Below are positions 7,242 through 15,393 of a stretch of 58,029 nt of DNA, in pieces (position 1 is the stretch's first letter; each line of letters starts with the position of its first letter). Source of the DNA: JBBQNY01 sp038255255 (GTDB taxonomy: Bacteria; Pseudomonadota; Gammaproteobacteria; Xanthomonadales; Ahniellaceae). Below the pieces are notes generated by a model, which saw only the letters and a program-made list of their open reading frames with translations, was not told the origin of the DNA and did no database searches. Position numbers and translations under genes: made by a program. The stretch spans positions 1 to 58,029 of the forward strand of contig JBBSLL010000015.1 of the NCBI GenBank assembly GCA_038255255.1. The letters are read 5' to 3'.

Positions 7242-8285
7242 TCAGCGCGCGCCGCGCGCGTGTTCGGGAACGGGCTTGAGATCCCACACGATCCCGACGG
7301 CGGCGAGCGCACGGAGCAGGTAGTACGTCAGGTCGAACTCCCACCAGCGGAAACCCTGGCGCGCGGAGCCGGGGAAGAAGTGGTGGTTGTTGTGCCAGCC
7401 CTCGCCAAAGGTGATGAGCGCGAGGAACCAGTTGTTGCGGCTGTCGTCCTTGGTGTCGAAACGGCGCGATCCGAACAGGTGCGCCAGGGAATTGATCGTC
7501 ACGGCGCAATGGAACAGCACGATGGTGGAGATGAAGAAGCCCCAGATCAGCAGTTGCGGTCCGGTGGTTCCAAGCTCGGGTGCGGTGCGCTCGAGGAAGT
7601 TGCCCAGCAGGAAAAGGCCGGTGGCGAGCGCGATCGGTACCAGCGTGTCGAGACGGTCGAGCCAGTGCAGTTCGGGAAACTTCATGAGGTCCGGGATCGA
7701 CTTGTGATCCGTCCTGAAACCCGCATCCGTCAGGAACCAGCCCATGTGGCTCCAGAAAAAACCACGCAGGCCCGGCGAATGGACGTCGAGCTCGGTGTCC
7801 GCGTGACGATGGTGGTTGCGATGGTGCGCGGCCCACCAGAGAGGCCCGCGTTGCACGCAACTTGCGCCGAGCACGCCGAAGATGAACTGCACGGGTCGCG
7901 AGGTGCGGAACGACTTGTGCGAAAAATAGCGATGATAGAAACCGGTGATCGCAAACATGCGCACCGCGTACAGCACCACCGCCGTCCAGAACGCGAACCA
8001 GGAAAAGCCGACCCAGATCACGCCAAGGCACATGAGGTGCATGCCCGCGAACGGCAGCACGCGCAGCCACGCAATGCGCTCGTCGCTGGCCGCCTGGTCC
8101 TGCGCGTGCGTCTCCTGCACCACGCCGGAGTCGAACCAACGCACGAGAGCGATGAGTCCACGCTTCCAGTGCGGTACGTGAGCCGTCGCACCAGGATTCC
8201 GCAACGGGCTTGGCTCGTCGGCCGCGGCATCGACTCCCGCAGTCATGTCGACGGCGAGTGTGGCGTCGGAAAGGTCTGAATTCAT
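7242..8285 (-). CDS. Membrane acyl-CoA/acyl-lipid desaturase (delta-9 type)
   Basis: The 347-residue integral membrane protein carries all three histidine boxes of the di-iron desaturases: HRYFSH at residues 118-123, HRNHH in the following segment, and HNNHH near the C-terminus. Hydrophobic stretches lie around them. It should introduce a cis double bond into saturated acyl chains with O2 and an electron donor. As first gene of a leftward operon it would supply unsaturated acyl chains for the downstream methyltransferases. The ATG at 8285-8283 (MNSDLSDATL) is chosen; an upstream in-frame extension to 8441 lacks desaturase sequence. The 8286-8443 gap to the divergent rsuA-type gene must hold promoters for both. 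Confidence 0.9.
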   Translation of the reverse strand: MNSDLSDATLAVDMTAGVDAAADEPSPLRNPGATAHVPHWKRGLIALVRWFDSGVVQETHAQDQAASDERIAWLRVLPFAGMHLMCLGVIWVGFSWFAFWTAVVLYAVRMFAITGFYHRYFSHKSFRTSRPVQFIFGVLGASCVQRGPLWWAAHHRNHHRHADTELDVHSPGLRGFFWSHMGWFLTDAGFRTDHKSIPDLMKFPELHWLDRLDTLVPIALATGLFLLGNFLERTAPELGTTGPQLLIWGFFISTIVLFHCAVTINSLAHLFGSRRFDTKDDSRNNWFLALITFGEGWHNNHHFFPGSARQGFRWWEFDLTYYLLRALAAVGIVWDLKPVPEHARGAR

Positions 8286-8443
8286 GGGGCAAAGAGTGTC
8301 CTGAGCGCCGTGACACGTTCGTGAAGCGGCGCTGAATGATAGGTGAGGATGACCCGGTCGGGCCCGCGGGCGAATCGTGCCGGCCCCGGGCGGCGTGCGC
8401 AAGTCACGTCGAGACAGCTGACCTTGCATGTCACGATGCAACG

Positions 8444-9205
8444 ATGTCGATCCGCAAGCCGCCGCAAAGTTCCGGAACGCCTCGACACAGTGCGACGCGA
8501 TTCGGCATTGCGCGTGTCATCAGCAAGGCGGGACTGTGCTCCCGCACCGCCGCGGAGCTCATGGTTCGCGCCGGACGCGTTGAGCTCGATGGGCGCCTCG
8601 TGCTCGATCCCGAGTATCCGGTCGAAGCCACGCAGCGAGGAAGCGTGACCGTCGACGGAGCGCCACTCGTCGTTGGCTCGCGCTGTTACCTCATGCTCAA
8701 CAAACCGCGTGGCCTCATCGTGACGGCACGCGACGAACACGCGCGCGAGACGGTGTTCCGGTGTCTCGAGGGCCATGGGTTGCCGCGGGTCGCACCCGTG
8801 GGTCGCCTGGATCGCGCGAGCGAAGGACTGCTGCTGCTCTGCAATGATTCCGAGTGGGCCGCCGGCATCACGGCTCCGGAGGCTCGCGTGGCGAAGACGT
8901 ATCGCGTGCAGGTCGGGCGCGTGCCGACTGCGGATCAGGTCGCAGCACTGCGGACCGGCGTGCTGGACCAGGGCGAATCGCTGGTTGCGCATTCGATCGA
9001 CATGCTGCGCAGCGGCGGCAAGACCGCCTGGCTCGAGATCGTGCTGCACGGCGGGCGCAATCGCCAGATCCGCCGCATGCTCGCGAGCGCCGACCTGCCG
9101 GTACTGCGCCTGATCCGGGTGGCCATCGGATCACTGGCCCTCGGCGACCTGCCCAAAGGCGCATGGCGACACCTCACCCCCACCGAAGTCGCCGCGTTCG
9201 CGTAA
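8444..9205 (+). CDS. RsuA/RluB-family pseudouridine synthase
   Basis: The 253-residue protein has an N-terminal S4 RNA-binding domain (RVISKAGLCSRTAAELMVRA) and a catalytic domain with the aspartate motif VGRLDRASEGLLLL. The family motif HGGRNRQIRRML lies near the C-terminus. It converts specific uridines in rRNA to pseudouridine; the exact site cannot be told from sequence. The start at 8444 gives a normal N-terminus before the S4 domain. The gene converges with kbl, leaving only 17 bases between their stops. Confidence 0.9.
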   Translation: MSIRKPPQSSGTPRHSATRFGIARVISKAGLCSRTAAELMVRAGRVELDGRLVLDPEYPVEATQRGSVTVDGAPLVVGSRCYLMLNKPRGLIVTARDEHARETVFRCLEGHGLPRVAPVGRLDRASEGLLLLCNDSEWAAGITAPEARVAKTYRVQVGRVPTADQVAALRTGVLDQGESLVAHSIDMLRSGGKTAWLEIVLHGGRNRQIRRMLASADLPVLRLIRVAIGSLALGDLPKGAWRHLTPTEVAAFA

Positions 9206-9222
9206 TCGAACCCGCCTGTCTC

Positions 9223-10422
9223 TCAGGTTTGCGCGACGACGCCCAGTGCCCGCCCCACCTTGATGAAGGCCGCGACGGCCTTTTCGAGATCCTCGTGCGT
9301 GTGCGCTGCCGACATCTGCGTGCGGATACGCGCCTGGCCCTTGGGGACGACCGGAAAGAAGAAGCCGATGACGTAAATGCCTTCATCGAGCAGGGCCGCG
9401 GCGAAGCGCTGGGCCAGTTCGGCGTCGTGCAACATGACCGGGCAGATCGGGTGGTCGCCCGGCCTGATCTCGAAGCCCGCGGCGAGCATCTGTTCCCGGA
9501 AGTAGCGCGTGTTCGCCGCAAGCCGGTCGCGGAGCGCCCCGGCTCCCGCGAGCATGTCGAACACCTCGATGCCAGCCGCGACGACAGGCGGTGGCAGTGA
9601 GTTCGAAAAGAGATACGGTCGCGAGCGCTGCCGCAGCATCTCGATGACCTCGGCGCGTGCGGTGGTGAAACCGCCGACCGCACCACCCAGCGCCTTGCCC
9701 AGTGTTCCGGTGACGATGTCGATGCGATCCAGCACGCCGTGCACTTCCGCCGAACCACGCCCGGTCGCACCGAGAAACCCGGTCGCGTGGCATTCGTCGA
9801 TGTGCACCATCGCGCCGTAACGCCGCGCCAGTTCGGTAATGCGGTCGAGCGGGGCGACCACGCCATCCATCGAAAACACGCCATCCGTGGTGATGAGTTT
9901 GGTGCGGGCGCCGGCGGCGTCCGCGGCCTTGAGTTGCGCCTCGAGGTCCTGCATGTCGGCGTTGGCGTAGCGATAGCGCTTCGCCTTGCACAGGCGCACG
10001 CCGTCAATGATGGACGCGTGATTGAGCGCATCGGAGATCACCGCGTCGTGCTCGTCGACCAGCGGTTCGAACAAGCCGCCGTTGGCGTCGAAGCACGCCG
10101 CGTAGAGGATCGCGTCCTCCTGCCCGAAGAACGCCGCGATCTTGGCCTCGAGCTCCTTGTGCAGGTCCTGCGTGCCGCAGATGAACCGCACCGAGGCCAT
10201 GCCGAACCCGTGCGTGTCGAGCGCGCGTTTCGCCGCCTCGATCAATCGCGGATCGTCGGCGAGTCCAAGGTAATTGTTGGCGCAGAAGTTGAGAACCTCG
10301 CGACCGTCCTCCAGTCGGATGCGTGCCGACTGCGGCGTGGCGATGACGCGCTCGCGCTTGAACAGGCCTTGCGCTTCGATCTCGGCGAGGGTCTCGCGAT
10401 AGCGGTCGATGTCGGCGGACAT
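9223..10422 (-). CDS. kbl: 2-amino-3-ketobutyrate coenzyme A ligase
   Basis: This 399-residue PLP enzyme cleaves 2-amino-3-ketobutyrate with CoA to glycine and acetyl-CoA, the second step of threonine breakdown. Family signatures are NFCANNYLGLADDPRLIEAA near the N-terminus, the HNDECH-like segment VHIDECHATGF, and the cofactor-lysine motif GTLGKALGGAVGG. Length matches the E. coli enzyme (398). Its partner tdh lies about 4 kb away on the same strand, separated by four unrelated genes, rather than adjacent as in E. coli. Confidence 0.97.
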   Translation of the reverse strand: MSADIDRYRETLAEIEAQGLFKRERVIATPQSARIRLEDGREVLNFCANNYLGLADDPRLIEAAKRALDTHGFGMASVRFICGTQDLHKELEAKIAAFFGQEDAILYAACFDANGGLFEPLVDEHDAVISDALNHASIIDGVRLCKAKRYRYANADMQDLEAQLKAADAAGARTKLITTDGVFSMDGVVAPLDRITELARRYGAMVHIDECHATGFLGATGRGSAEVHGVLDRIDIVTGTLGKALGGAVGGFTTARAEVIEMLRQRSRPYLFSNSLPPPVVAAGIEVFDMLAGAGALRDRLAANTRYFREQMLAAGFEIRPGDHPICPVMLHDAELAQRFAAALLDEGIYVIGFFFPVVPKGQARIRTQMSAAHTHEDLEKAVAAFIKVGRALGVVAQT

Positions 10423-10446
10423 GGGGTTTCCGTTTTACAGGAGGGG

Positions 10447-11382
10447 TTAGAACCAGCGCACGATGAGCACGAGCACCAGTGCGATCGCAGCGTACTTCAC
10501 TGCGCGAAACAGTCCACGATTGCGCTGCTTGAGTCCCCTTGTCACCGCGTCCACCCGGCGGCCGATGGGTTGCAGCAGGCTTCCGTACAGGCGATTCAAT
10601 GCGCCGACCGGATCGCCTGGCGCATTGCCGCTGGCGCCCGCGGACACGATGACCCGGCTGATCGCGCGATTGAGCCAGCGCATCGGCGCGAAGTGCAGCG
10701 GCCGTTCCACATCACAGAACAGGATGATGCGCTCGGTCGCACTCTCGTTGCGCGCGTGGTGGATGAAGGTCTCGTCGAACATCACGTCTTCGCCGTCCCG
10801 CCAGAAATAGCCTTCTCCATCGACCGTGATCGAGCACTCGGGCGAATTGGGCGTGACCAGCCCGAGGTGATAGCGAAGCGAACCGGCAAACGGATCGCGA
10901 TGCGGATTGAGGAAGGCGCCCGGTGGCAGGATCGCGAACATGGCGCCTCGCACCGAGGGAATCGTGCGGAGCAATGCCACGGTGCGTGGACACAGTCGCT
11001 CGGCCGACGGCACCGCGTTTCCGTACCAGCTGAGATAGAACCGCCGCCAGCCGGTCTTGAAGAACGAGTTGAAACCGAGGTCGAAACTTTCGGCCAGGCG
11101 CTTGTCGACTGTCTCCGGCGCGTGGAGCGCGAGCGCTTCATCGCGGATCGCCTGCCAGTCGTTGCGCAGCGCGTCCAGCTCGGGAAAGCGGCTGCGGTCT
11201 ATCCACGCGCCCGCCGGCACCTTCGAGAATGCGTAAGCCATTACGTTGAACGGCCCGAGCAGTGTCGAGTGGTTGAAGAGTTGCCGCAGGAAACGGAATC
11301 GCTCGCGGCCGCGCAGGTGCACGACCAGCGCCGATCCCACCAGCGAGGCCGCCACCACCCACTTGATCCACCAGAGTTCCAA
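10447..11382 (-). CDS. lpxO: LpxO-like lipid A / aspartyl-asparaginyl beta-hydroxylase
   Basis: The 311-residue protein has an N-terminal hydrophobic anchor (LWWIKWVVAASLVGSALVV), an Fe(II)/2-oxoglutarate dioxygenase core and a C-terminal hydrophobic segment (YAAIALVLVLIV). Iron-binding residues are visible in LNPHRDPFAGSLRYHLGL and in the later HHARNES segment followed by an arginine for 2-oxoglutarate. LpxO hydroxylates the 2-position of a lipid A acyl chain at the inner membrane. The call is to the family; substrate is inferred from the two membrane anchors. A -10-like CATAAT lies 38 bases upstream. Confidence 0.8.
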   Translation of the reverse strand: MELWWIKWVVAASLVGSALVVHLRGRERFRFLRQLFNHSTLLGPFNVMAYAFSKVPAGAWIDRSRFPELDALRNDWQAIRDEALALHAPETVDKRLAESFDLGFNSFFKTGWRRFYLSWYGNAVPSAERLCPRTVALLRTIPSVRGAMFAILPPGAFLNPHRDPFAGSLRYHLGLVTPNSPECSITVDGEGYFWRDGEDVMFDETFIHHARNESATERIILFCDVERPLHFAPMRWLNRAISRVIVSAGASGNAPGDPVGALNRLYGSLLQPIGRRVDAVTRGLKQRNRGLFRAVKYAAIALVLVLIVRWF

Positions 11383-11420
11383 GAAAATCCTGCTGCCCGC
11401 CCGGCAAGTAGACCTCGCCG

Positions 11421-11426
11421 ATTATG
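11421..11426 (-). promoter_or_regulatory. Possible -10 box for the lpxO-like gene
   Basis: Minus-strand CATAAT, 38 bases before the ATG. No convincing -35 hexamer was seen, so this rests on the -10 match and position only. Confidence 0.3.
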
Positions 11427-11443
11427 GCAGTGTCGCGAGTTGG

Positions 11444-11463
11444 CCCTCTCCCCGGGGAGAGGG
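11444..11463. repeat. Perfect 20-base palindrome, CCCTCTCC/GGAGAGGG family
   Basis: CCCTCTCCCCGGGGAGAGGG lies between the lpxO-like gene and the end of the outer-membrane barrel gene. The same arms recur at 18518-18543, 24654-24685, 42083-42196 and 51031-51180. It may act as a transcription terminator or be a REP-like element. There is no following T-run. Confidence 0.75.
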
Positions 11464-11485
11464 TTCACCTACGCGCGAGCCGAAC

Positions 11486-12667
11486 TCAGAACTCGATGCT
11501 GCCGCCCACGCTCACGTGGTAACCCGAGAGGATGTCGTCGCCGAGCAGCGTTTCCACGTCCACGTAGAAGGAGCGCCCGCCGCTGAACACCCAGGCCAGG
11601 CCGAATGCGAGTTCGAAGAAGTTGCGGTCCGGGTCCGGCGTCAGGAACACGATGGGCGTGGCGTTGGCGTCGTCGACCAGGCGCGCCGTAACGGCGCGGC
11701 CATCGTTGGAGAACTCGTGCCGCCACCAGGCGCGTGCGTAGGGGGTCATCACGCCTTGCGCGTTCGATGCGACGAAGTCGCCGGAAAATCCGAGCTTGGA
11801 CCGCGAGGAACGGATGCTGCGACCGGGCAGCGCGACAGCGAAGCCATCGCCTCCGGTTTCGCGCAGCGCGTCGAACTCGGTGCGCTCATAATCGAATCCT
11901 GCGTCGAGCCTCAGGTTGAACTCGCCTTCAATGAGCGCGCGCTGCACACCGAACGAAGCGAGCAAGCGATCGCCCTCGGTGGAGCCGAACGCGGTACTGG
12001 TCACCCGCACATCGCTATTGCCGGGAATGCCGGGAAACACCAGGTTGAAGTCGATCTCGCGCCGCGTATCCAGGTCGACGCTGCCAAAACCCGCTTGCGC
12101 ATAAATCGTCCAGAGCGGCGCGGGCGTCCACAGCGCGTGGCCCACGACGCCGAATGCCGACAGCTCCTGCTCGCCTGCGCCGTTGTCGAAGTCCGTCTCG
12201 TCGCGCTCCCAGGTCAATGCGATACCCACCGACGTACGATCCGACAGGCGATAGTCGAGGCCAACCAAAGCGTTGACGCGATCGTTGTCGAATCCCGCTT
12301 CAGACCCGCTGTCGTCGCGGTCCGAACCGCCGAATCCGGCGCTCGCCTGCAGGGTCCAGGCGTCGAAGACGCGCCTGGCATCGACATTTGTCCCCGCCGC
12401 ATCGGACTGCGAGGCGATGCGTCCCTGGGCCGGCACCACGTTGAGCTGGTTGCCGACTGACGTCGAGGCGCGCCGCACGCCGGAGCCAGGTCCTCCGCCG
12501 TTGATCAGCGCACACTGGGAAGCGAGGGCACTGCCGCTCGCGGCGCCGGCGCAAGCGGTGAGGAACGCGTTGTTGAAGGCGTCCGCCGGCGTCTGCGCCA
12601 TCGATTTCCCCGACCAGCCGGCGAGTCCCACGGCAACCAGAACTGCGAATCCAATGCGTGCACGCAT
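11486..12667 (-). CDS. Autotransporter-type outer-membrane beta-barrel protein
   Basis: The 393-residue protein starts with a signal peptide (GFAVLVAVGLAGWSGKSMAQ), a short low-complexity passenger-like stretch to about residue 95 with a cysteine pair, and then alternating strands typical of an autotransporter barrel. It ends in GGSIEF; the final phenylalanine is the usual BAM recognition residue. There is no large passenger domain, so it resembles a free-standing barrel more than a classical autotransporter. It is probably transcribed alone. The ligand or role is unknown. Confidence 0.8.
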   Translation of the reverse strand: MRARIGFAVLVAVGLAGWSGKSMAQTPADAFNNAFLTACAGAASGSALASQCALINGGGPGSGVRRASTSVGNQLNVVPAQGRIASQSDAAGTNVDARRVFDAWTLQASAGFGGSDRDDSGSEAGFDNDRVNALVGLDYRLSDRTSVGIALTWERDETDFDNGAGEQELSAFGVVGHALWTPAPLWTIYAQAGFGSVDLDTRREIDFNLVFPGIPGNSDVRVTSTAFGSTEGDRLLASFGVQRALIEGEFNLRLDAGFDYERTEFDALRETGGDGFAVALPGRSIRSSRSKLGFSGDFVASNAQGVMTPYARAWWRHEFSNDGRAVTARLVDDANATPIVFLTPDPDRNFFELAFGLAWVFSGGRSFYVDVETLLGDDILSGYHVSVGGSIEF

Positions 12668-12745
12668 GCGACGGTCCCCCCAGGCGGTCGAATGATTGCG
12701 AGCTTACTCCCGGTTGCAGGCGCTCGCACCCGAACGGTGTGCGTT

Positions 12746-14200
12746 TCAGCCGCCCGCGAGAGGGCCGCGGGCGTACGGCGGTGCGCGATCGTACGGAACC
12801 TCGAGCACGATGCTCCAGCCGCGTTGCGTGAGCTCCCGCATGGCGATGGGGCTGGCCTTGCCGCTGATCAGCAGGGTCTTGCGCACTTTCCGGAAAGCGT
12901 CCTGGTCGAAATATCCCCGCGTGTCACGGGTCCACATGAGGTAATCGACGGGTAGCGGCAGCACCCATTCGTTGTCGGCGGTCTCCAGCATGAGGCCGGT
13001 ACCGACCAGCCGGATCTTGCGGTTGCCACCACTGCTGGCGTGGAAGTGCTGCATGAGCCGCATCGCATTGACGATGTAGCGGGTTTCCACCTCGCTCTCG
13101 AGCGCCGCGGCCAGGCGCAGCACTTCGCTGCAGCCCTCGGCCGGCCGCAGCCGTTCGAGCGCGTCGACGAGCTCGGTCTGCTGGGTCGGCGAATACCGCC
13201 CCCGATTGACGAAGCGGCGCGCGGGCAGGCCTCCGCAACCGAGATCCTCGAGCCTCTGGTAATTGAGCCTGCTCAGCTTCACCGGGTCGAGTTCCCACAC
13301 GACCTCGTTCAACTTGCGCGTGACCGACAGTGCCTCGGAGGCACCGGCGGTGAGCGTATCGAGCGCGAACCCGACTGTCTTGTCGCCAGCGAACGCCGAC
13401 CAGGCGAGCCGGTCGAGGCGCTCCTTGATGAGCGGGTTGCTGGAATAGGGATCGACCCCGAGACGCTTCGCCCAGTAGCGTCGGGAGTCGTCATAGCCGA
13501 TGTAGTTGAGCGCGATTTTCTTGGCGCGACGGCCGGTCCGCTGCTGCCCGGTTTCCGCGCGACGCGCCTGCGCCCTGGCACCCGGGCGCACCGCGTCGGC
13601 GAAACGGTCGTCCTCGTCGCTGGTCGTGTGCCGCACTTCGTCAGTGAGTTCAACCGCATCGTCGATGCCATCTCCGAGCTTGCGCTTGAAGAAGCGCACG
13701 ACGCCCTCGGGAATGCCCTTGACCGTATCGACGGGATTGAGCAGCACCTTGCCGACGCTGCGCAGCGTGCGCATCGACTGCGCGCCGATCGCGCGGACAT
13801 AGACACCGGCCGAATTGATGCGTTGCAGGTTCTCGAGCACGAGCAGTTCCTGCACTCGCACTTCCAGCATTTCCACGCCTTCCGCCTCGAGCGGCCCATA
13901 GGGCGTGCGCAGCGTGAACACCGCGAGGTGGCCACGCACGCGTGCCTCGTGTTCAAGTGTGTGCAGAGGGCTCGACAGGAGCGCTGGCTCGATCAGTTGT
14001 GCAACCGGAATGCGCTCGCCACGAATGTCGGGACGGTCCTCGGCTCCTTCCACCGCTGCCTGTAGCGCTTGTGGCCGGGTGAGACCGGGCACCAGCCCAC
14101 ACGCCAGGAAAAGGGCCAACGCGAGCCCCTTGCCTGCGCCCGCCCCGCGCAAATCTCCGATGTGGTTTGCTGCGCCGCGCGCGGCGGCCCGATGTCGCAT
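12746..14200 (-). CDS. Unknown exported protein, translationally coupled to tdh
   Basis: I do not recognise the family. The 484-residue product has a positively charged start and a hydrophobic stretch (GLALALFLACGLVPGLTRP) like a signal peptide, a middle section with KKIALNYIGYDDSRRYWAKR and a C-terminal half with VLPLPVDYLMWTRDTRGYF. The start ATG at 14200-14198 overlaps the tdh stop as TGATG, indicating translation by coupling to tdh. A longer start at 14215 would overlap tdh by more. No metabolic link to threonine degradation is visible in the sequence. Confidence 0.7.
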   Translation of the reverse strand: MRHRAAARGAANHIGDLRGAGAGKGLALALFLACGLVPGLTRPQALQAAVEGAEDRPDIRGERIPVAQLIEPALLSSPLHTLEHEARVRGHLAVFTLRTPYGPLEAEGVEMLEVRVQELLVLENLQRINSAGVYVRAIGAQSMRTLRSVGKVLLNPVDTVKGIPEGVVRFFKRKLGDGIDDAVELTDEVRHTTSDEDDRFADAVRPGARAQARRAETGQQRTGRRAKKIALNYIGYDDSRRYWAKRLGVDPYSSNPLIKERLDRLAWSAFAGDKTVGFALDTLTAGASEALSVTRKLNEVVWELDPVKLSRLNYQRLEDLGCGGLPARRFVNRGRYSPTQQTELVDALERLRPAEGCSEVLRLAAALESEVETRYIVNAMRLMQHFHASSGGNRKIRLVGTGLMLETADNEWVLPLPVDYLMWTRDTRGYFDQDAFRKVRKTLLISGKASPIAMRELTQRGWSIVLEVPYDRAPPYARGPLAGG

Positions 14201-15234
14201 CAATTCCAGCTGCATACCACCTTGCCGCAGCGGCCCGAGTCCATGAGTTCGAAACCCTTCTCGAAGTCATCGATCGGCAGCTGGTGCGTCAGGACCTTCT
14301 GCAACGGAAAGCCGGTCAGCACCATCTGCGTCATCTTGTACCAGGTCTCGTACATGCGCCGGCCGTACATGCCGTGCAGGGTCAGGCCCTTGAAAATCAC
14401 CTTGTCCCAGTTGATGCCGGCGCCTTTGGGCAGGATGCCGAGGAGCGCGATCTTGCCACCGTGATACATGCAGTCGAGCATGTCGTCGAACGCCTTCGGG
14501 TTCCCGCTCATCTCGAGCGCGACATCGAACCCTTCCATGTGCAGGTCCGCCATCACTTCCTTCAGCGACTGCTGCGACACGTTGACGACGCGCGTCGCGC
14601 CCATGTCCGCGGCCAGCTTGAGCCGGTAATCGTTGACGTCGGTGACCACCACGTTGCGCGCGCCGATCCACTTGCAGATGCCGGCGGCGATGACGCCGAT
14701 GGGACCCGCGCCCGTGATGAGCACGTCTTCGCCCACCACGTCGAACTCGAGTGCGCAGTGCGCAGCGTTGCCATAGGGATCGAAGAATGCGGCGATCTCG
14801 CTCGGGATCTGGTCCGGGATGGGCCAGAGGTTGGTCGCCGGCATCGCGATGTATTCGGCGAACGCACCCGCACGGTTGACGCCGATGCCCACCGTGTACG
14901 GGCACAGGTGCTGGCGCCCGCCGCGGCAGTTGCGGCAATGGCCGCACACGATGTGGCCCTCTGCGGACACGCGCTGGCCGACCCGGTAGCCCTGCACCGA
15001 CGTGCCGACTTCGGCCACGCGCCCGACGAACTCGTGACCGATCACCAGTCCCGGCTTGATGGTGCGCTGGCTCCATTCGTCCCAGCGGTAGATGTGCAGG
15101 TCGGTGCCGCAGATGGCAGTCTTTTCCAACTTGATCAGCACGTCGTTCGGGCCGCACTCGGGCACGGGCACCTGCTCCATCCAGATTCCGGGCGCGGCTT
15201 CCCGCTTGACCAGGGCTTTCATCATGCGGTTCAT
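14200..15234 (-). CDS. tdh: L-threonine 3-dehydrogenase
   Basis: This 344-residue zinc alcohol-dehydrogenase-family enzyme oxidises threonine to 2-amino-3-ketobutyrate with NAD+. Visible are the catalytic zinc region (CGTDLHIYRWDEWSQ, GHEFVGRVAEVG), the structural zinc cysteines in CGHCRNCRGGRQHLC and the Rossmann motif GAGPIGVIAAG. I chose the ATG at 15234, seven bases after GGAG on the minus strand; ATGs at 15225 and 15222 are also in frame and closer to the E. coli start. It is divergent from the S46 peptidase gene. Confidence 0.97.
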   Translation of the reverse strand: MNRMMKALVKREAAPGIWMEQVPVPECGPNDVLIKLEKTAICGTDLHIYRWDEWSQRTIKPGLVIGHEFVGRVAEVGTSVQGYRVGQRVSAEGHIVCGHCRNCRGGRQHLCPYTVGIGVNRAGAFAEYIAMPATNLWPIPDQIPSEIAAFFDPYGNAAHCALEFDVVGEDVLITGAGPIGVIAAGICKWIGARNVVVTDVNDYRLKLAADMGATRVVNVSQQSLKEVMADLHMEGFDVALEMSGNPKAFDDMLDCMYHGGKIALLGILPKGAGINWDKVIFKGLTLHGMYGRRMYETWYKMTQMVLTGFPLQKVLTHQLPIDDFEKGFELMDSGRCGKVVCSWN

Positions 15235-15261
15235 TCGGGGGCTCCGGAATAGTGCGCGGCG

Positions 15262-15267
15262 ATTATA
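15262..15267 (-). promoter_or_regulatory. Likely -10 box for tdh
   Basis: Minus-strand TATAAT, 27 bases before the chosen tdh ATG, within the 159-base divergent gap between tdh and the S46 peptidase. A clear -35 box was not found. Confidence 0.45.
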
Positions 15268-15393
15268 GGCCGCGGTCCTGCTGCGCCCTTTACCGTTGTT
15301 CATGCAGCCGACATGCGGCGCCCCTACCAACGCCATTTGCGGACGGAGCGACAATCCGTTAACAAGCACGGCTGTCCAACGGAGTTGCCGCCC

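Noticed and set aside
9739..11586. A 615-codon plus-strand frame antisense to kbl and the lpxO-like gene
   Set aside because: Both minus-strand genes have clear motifs, whereas this frame has none and crosses their boundaries.
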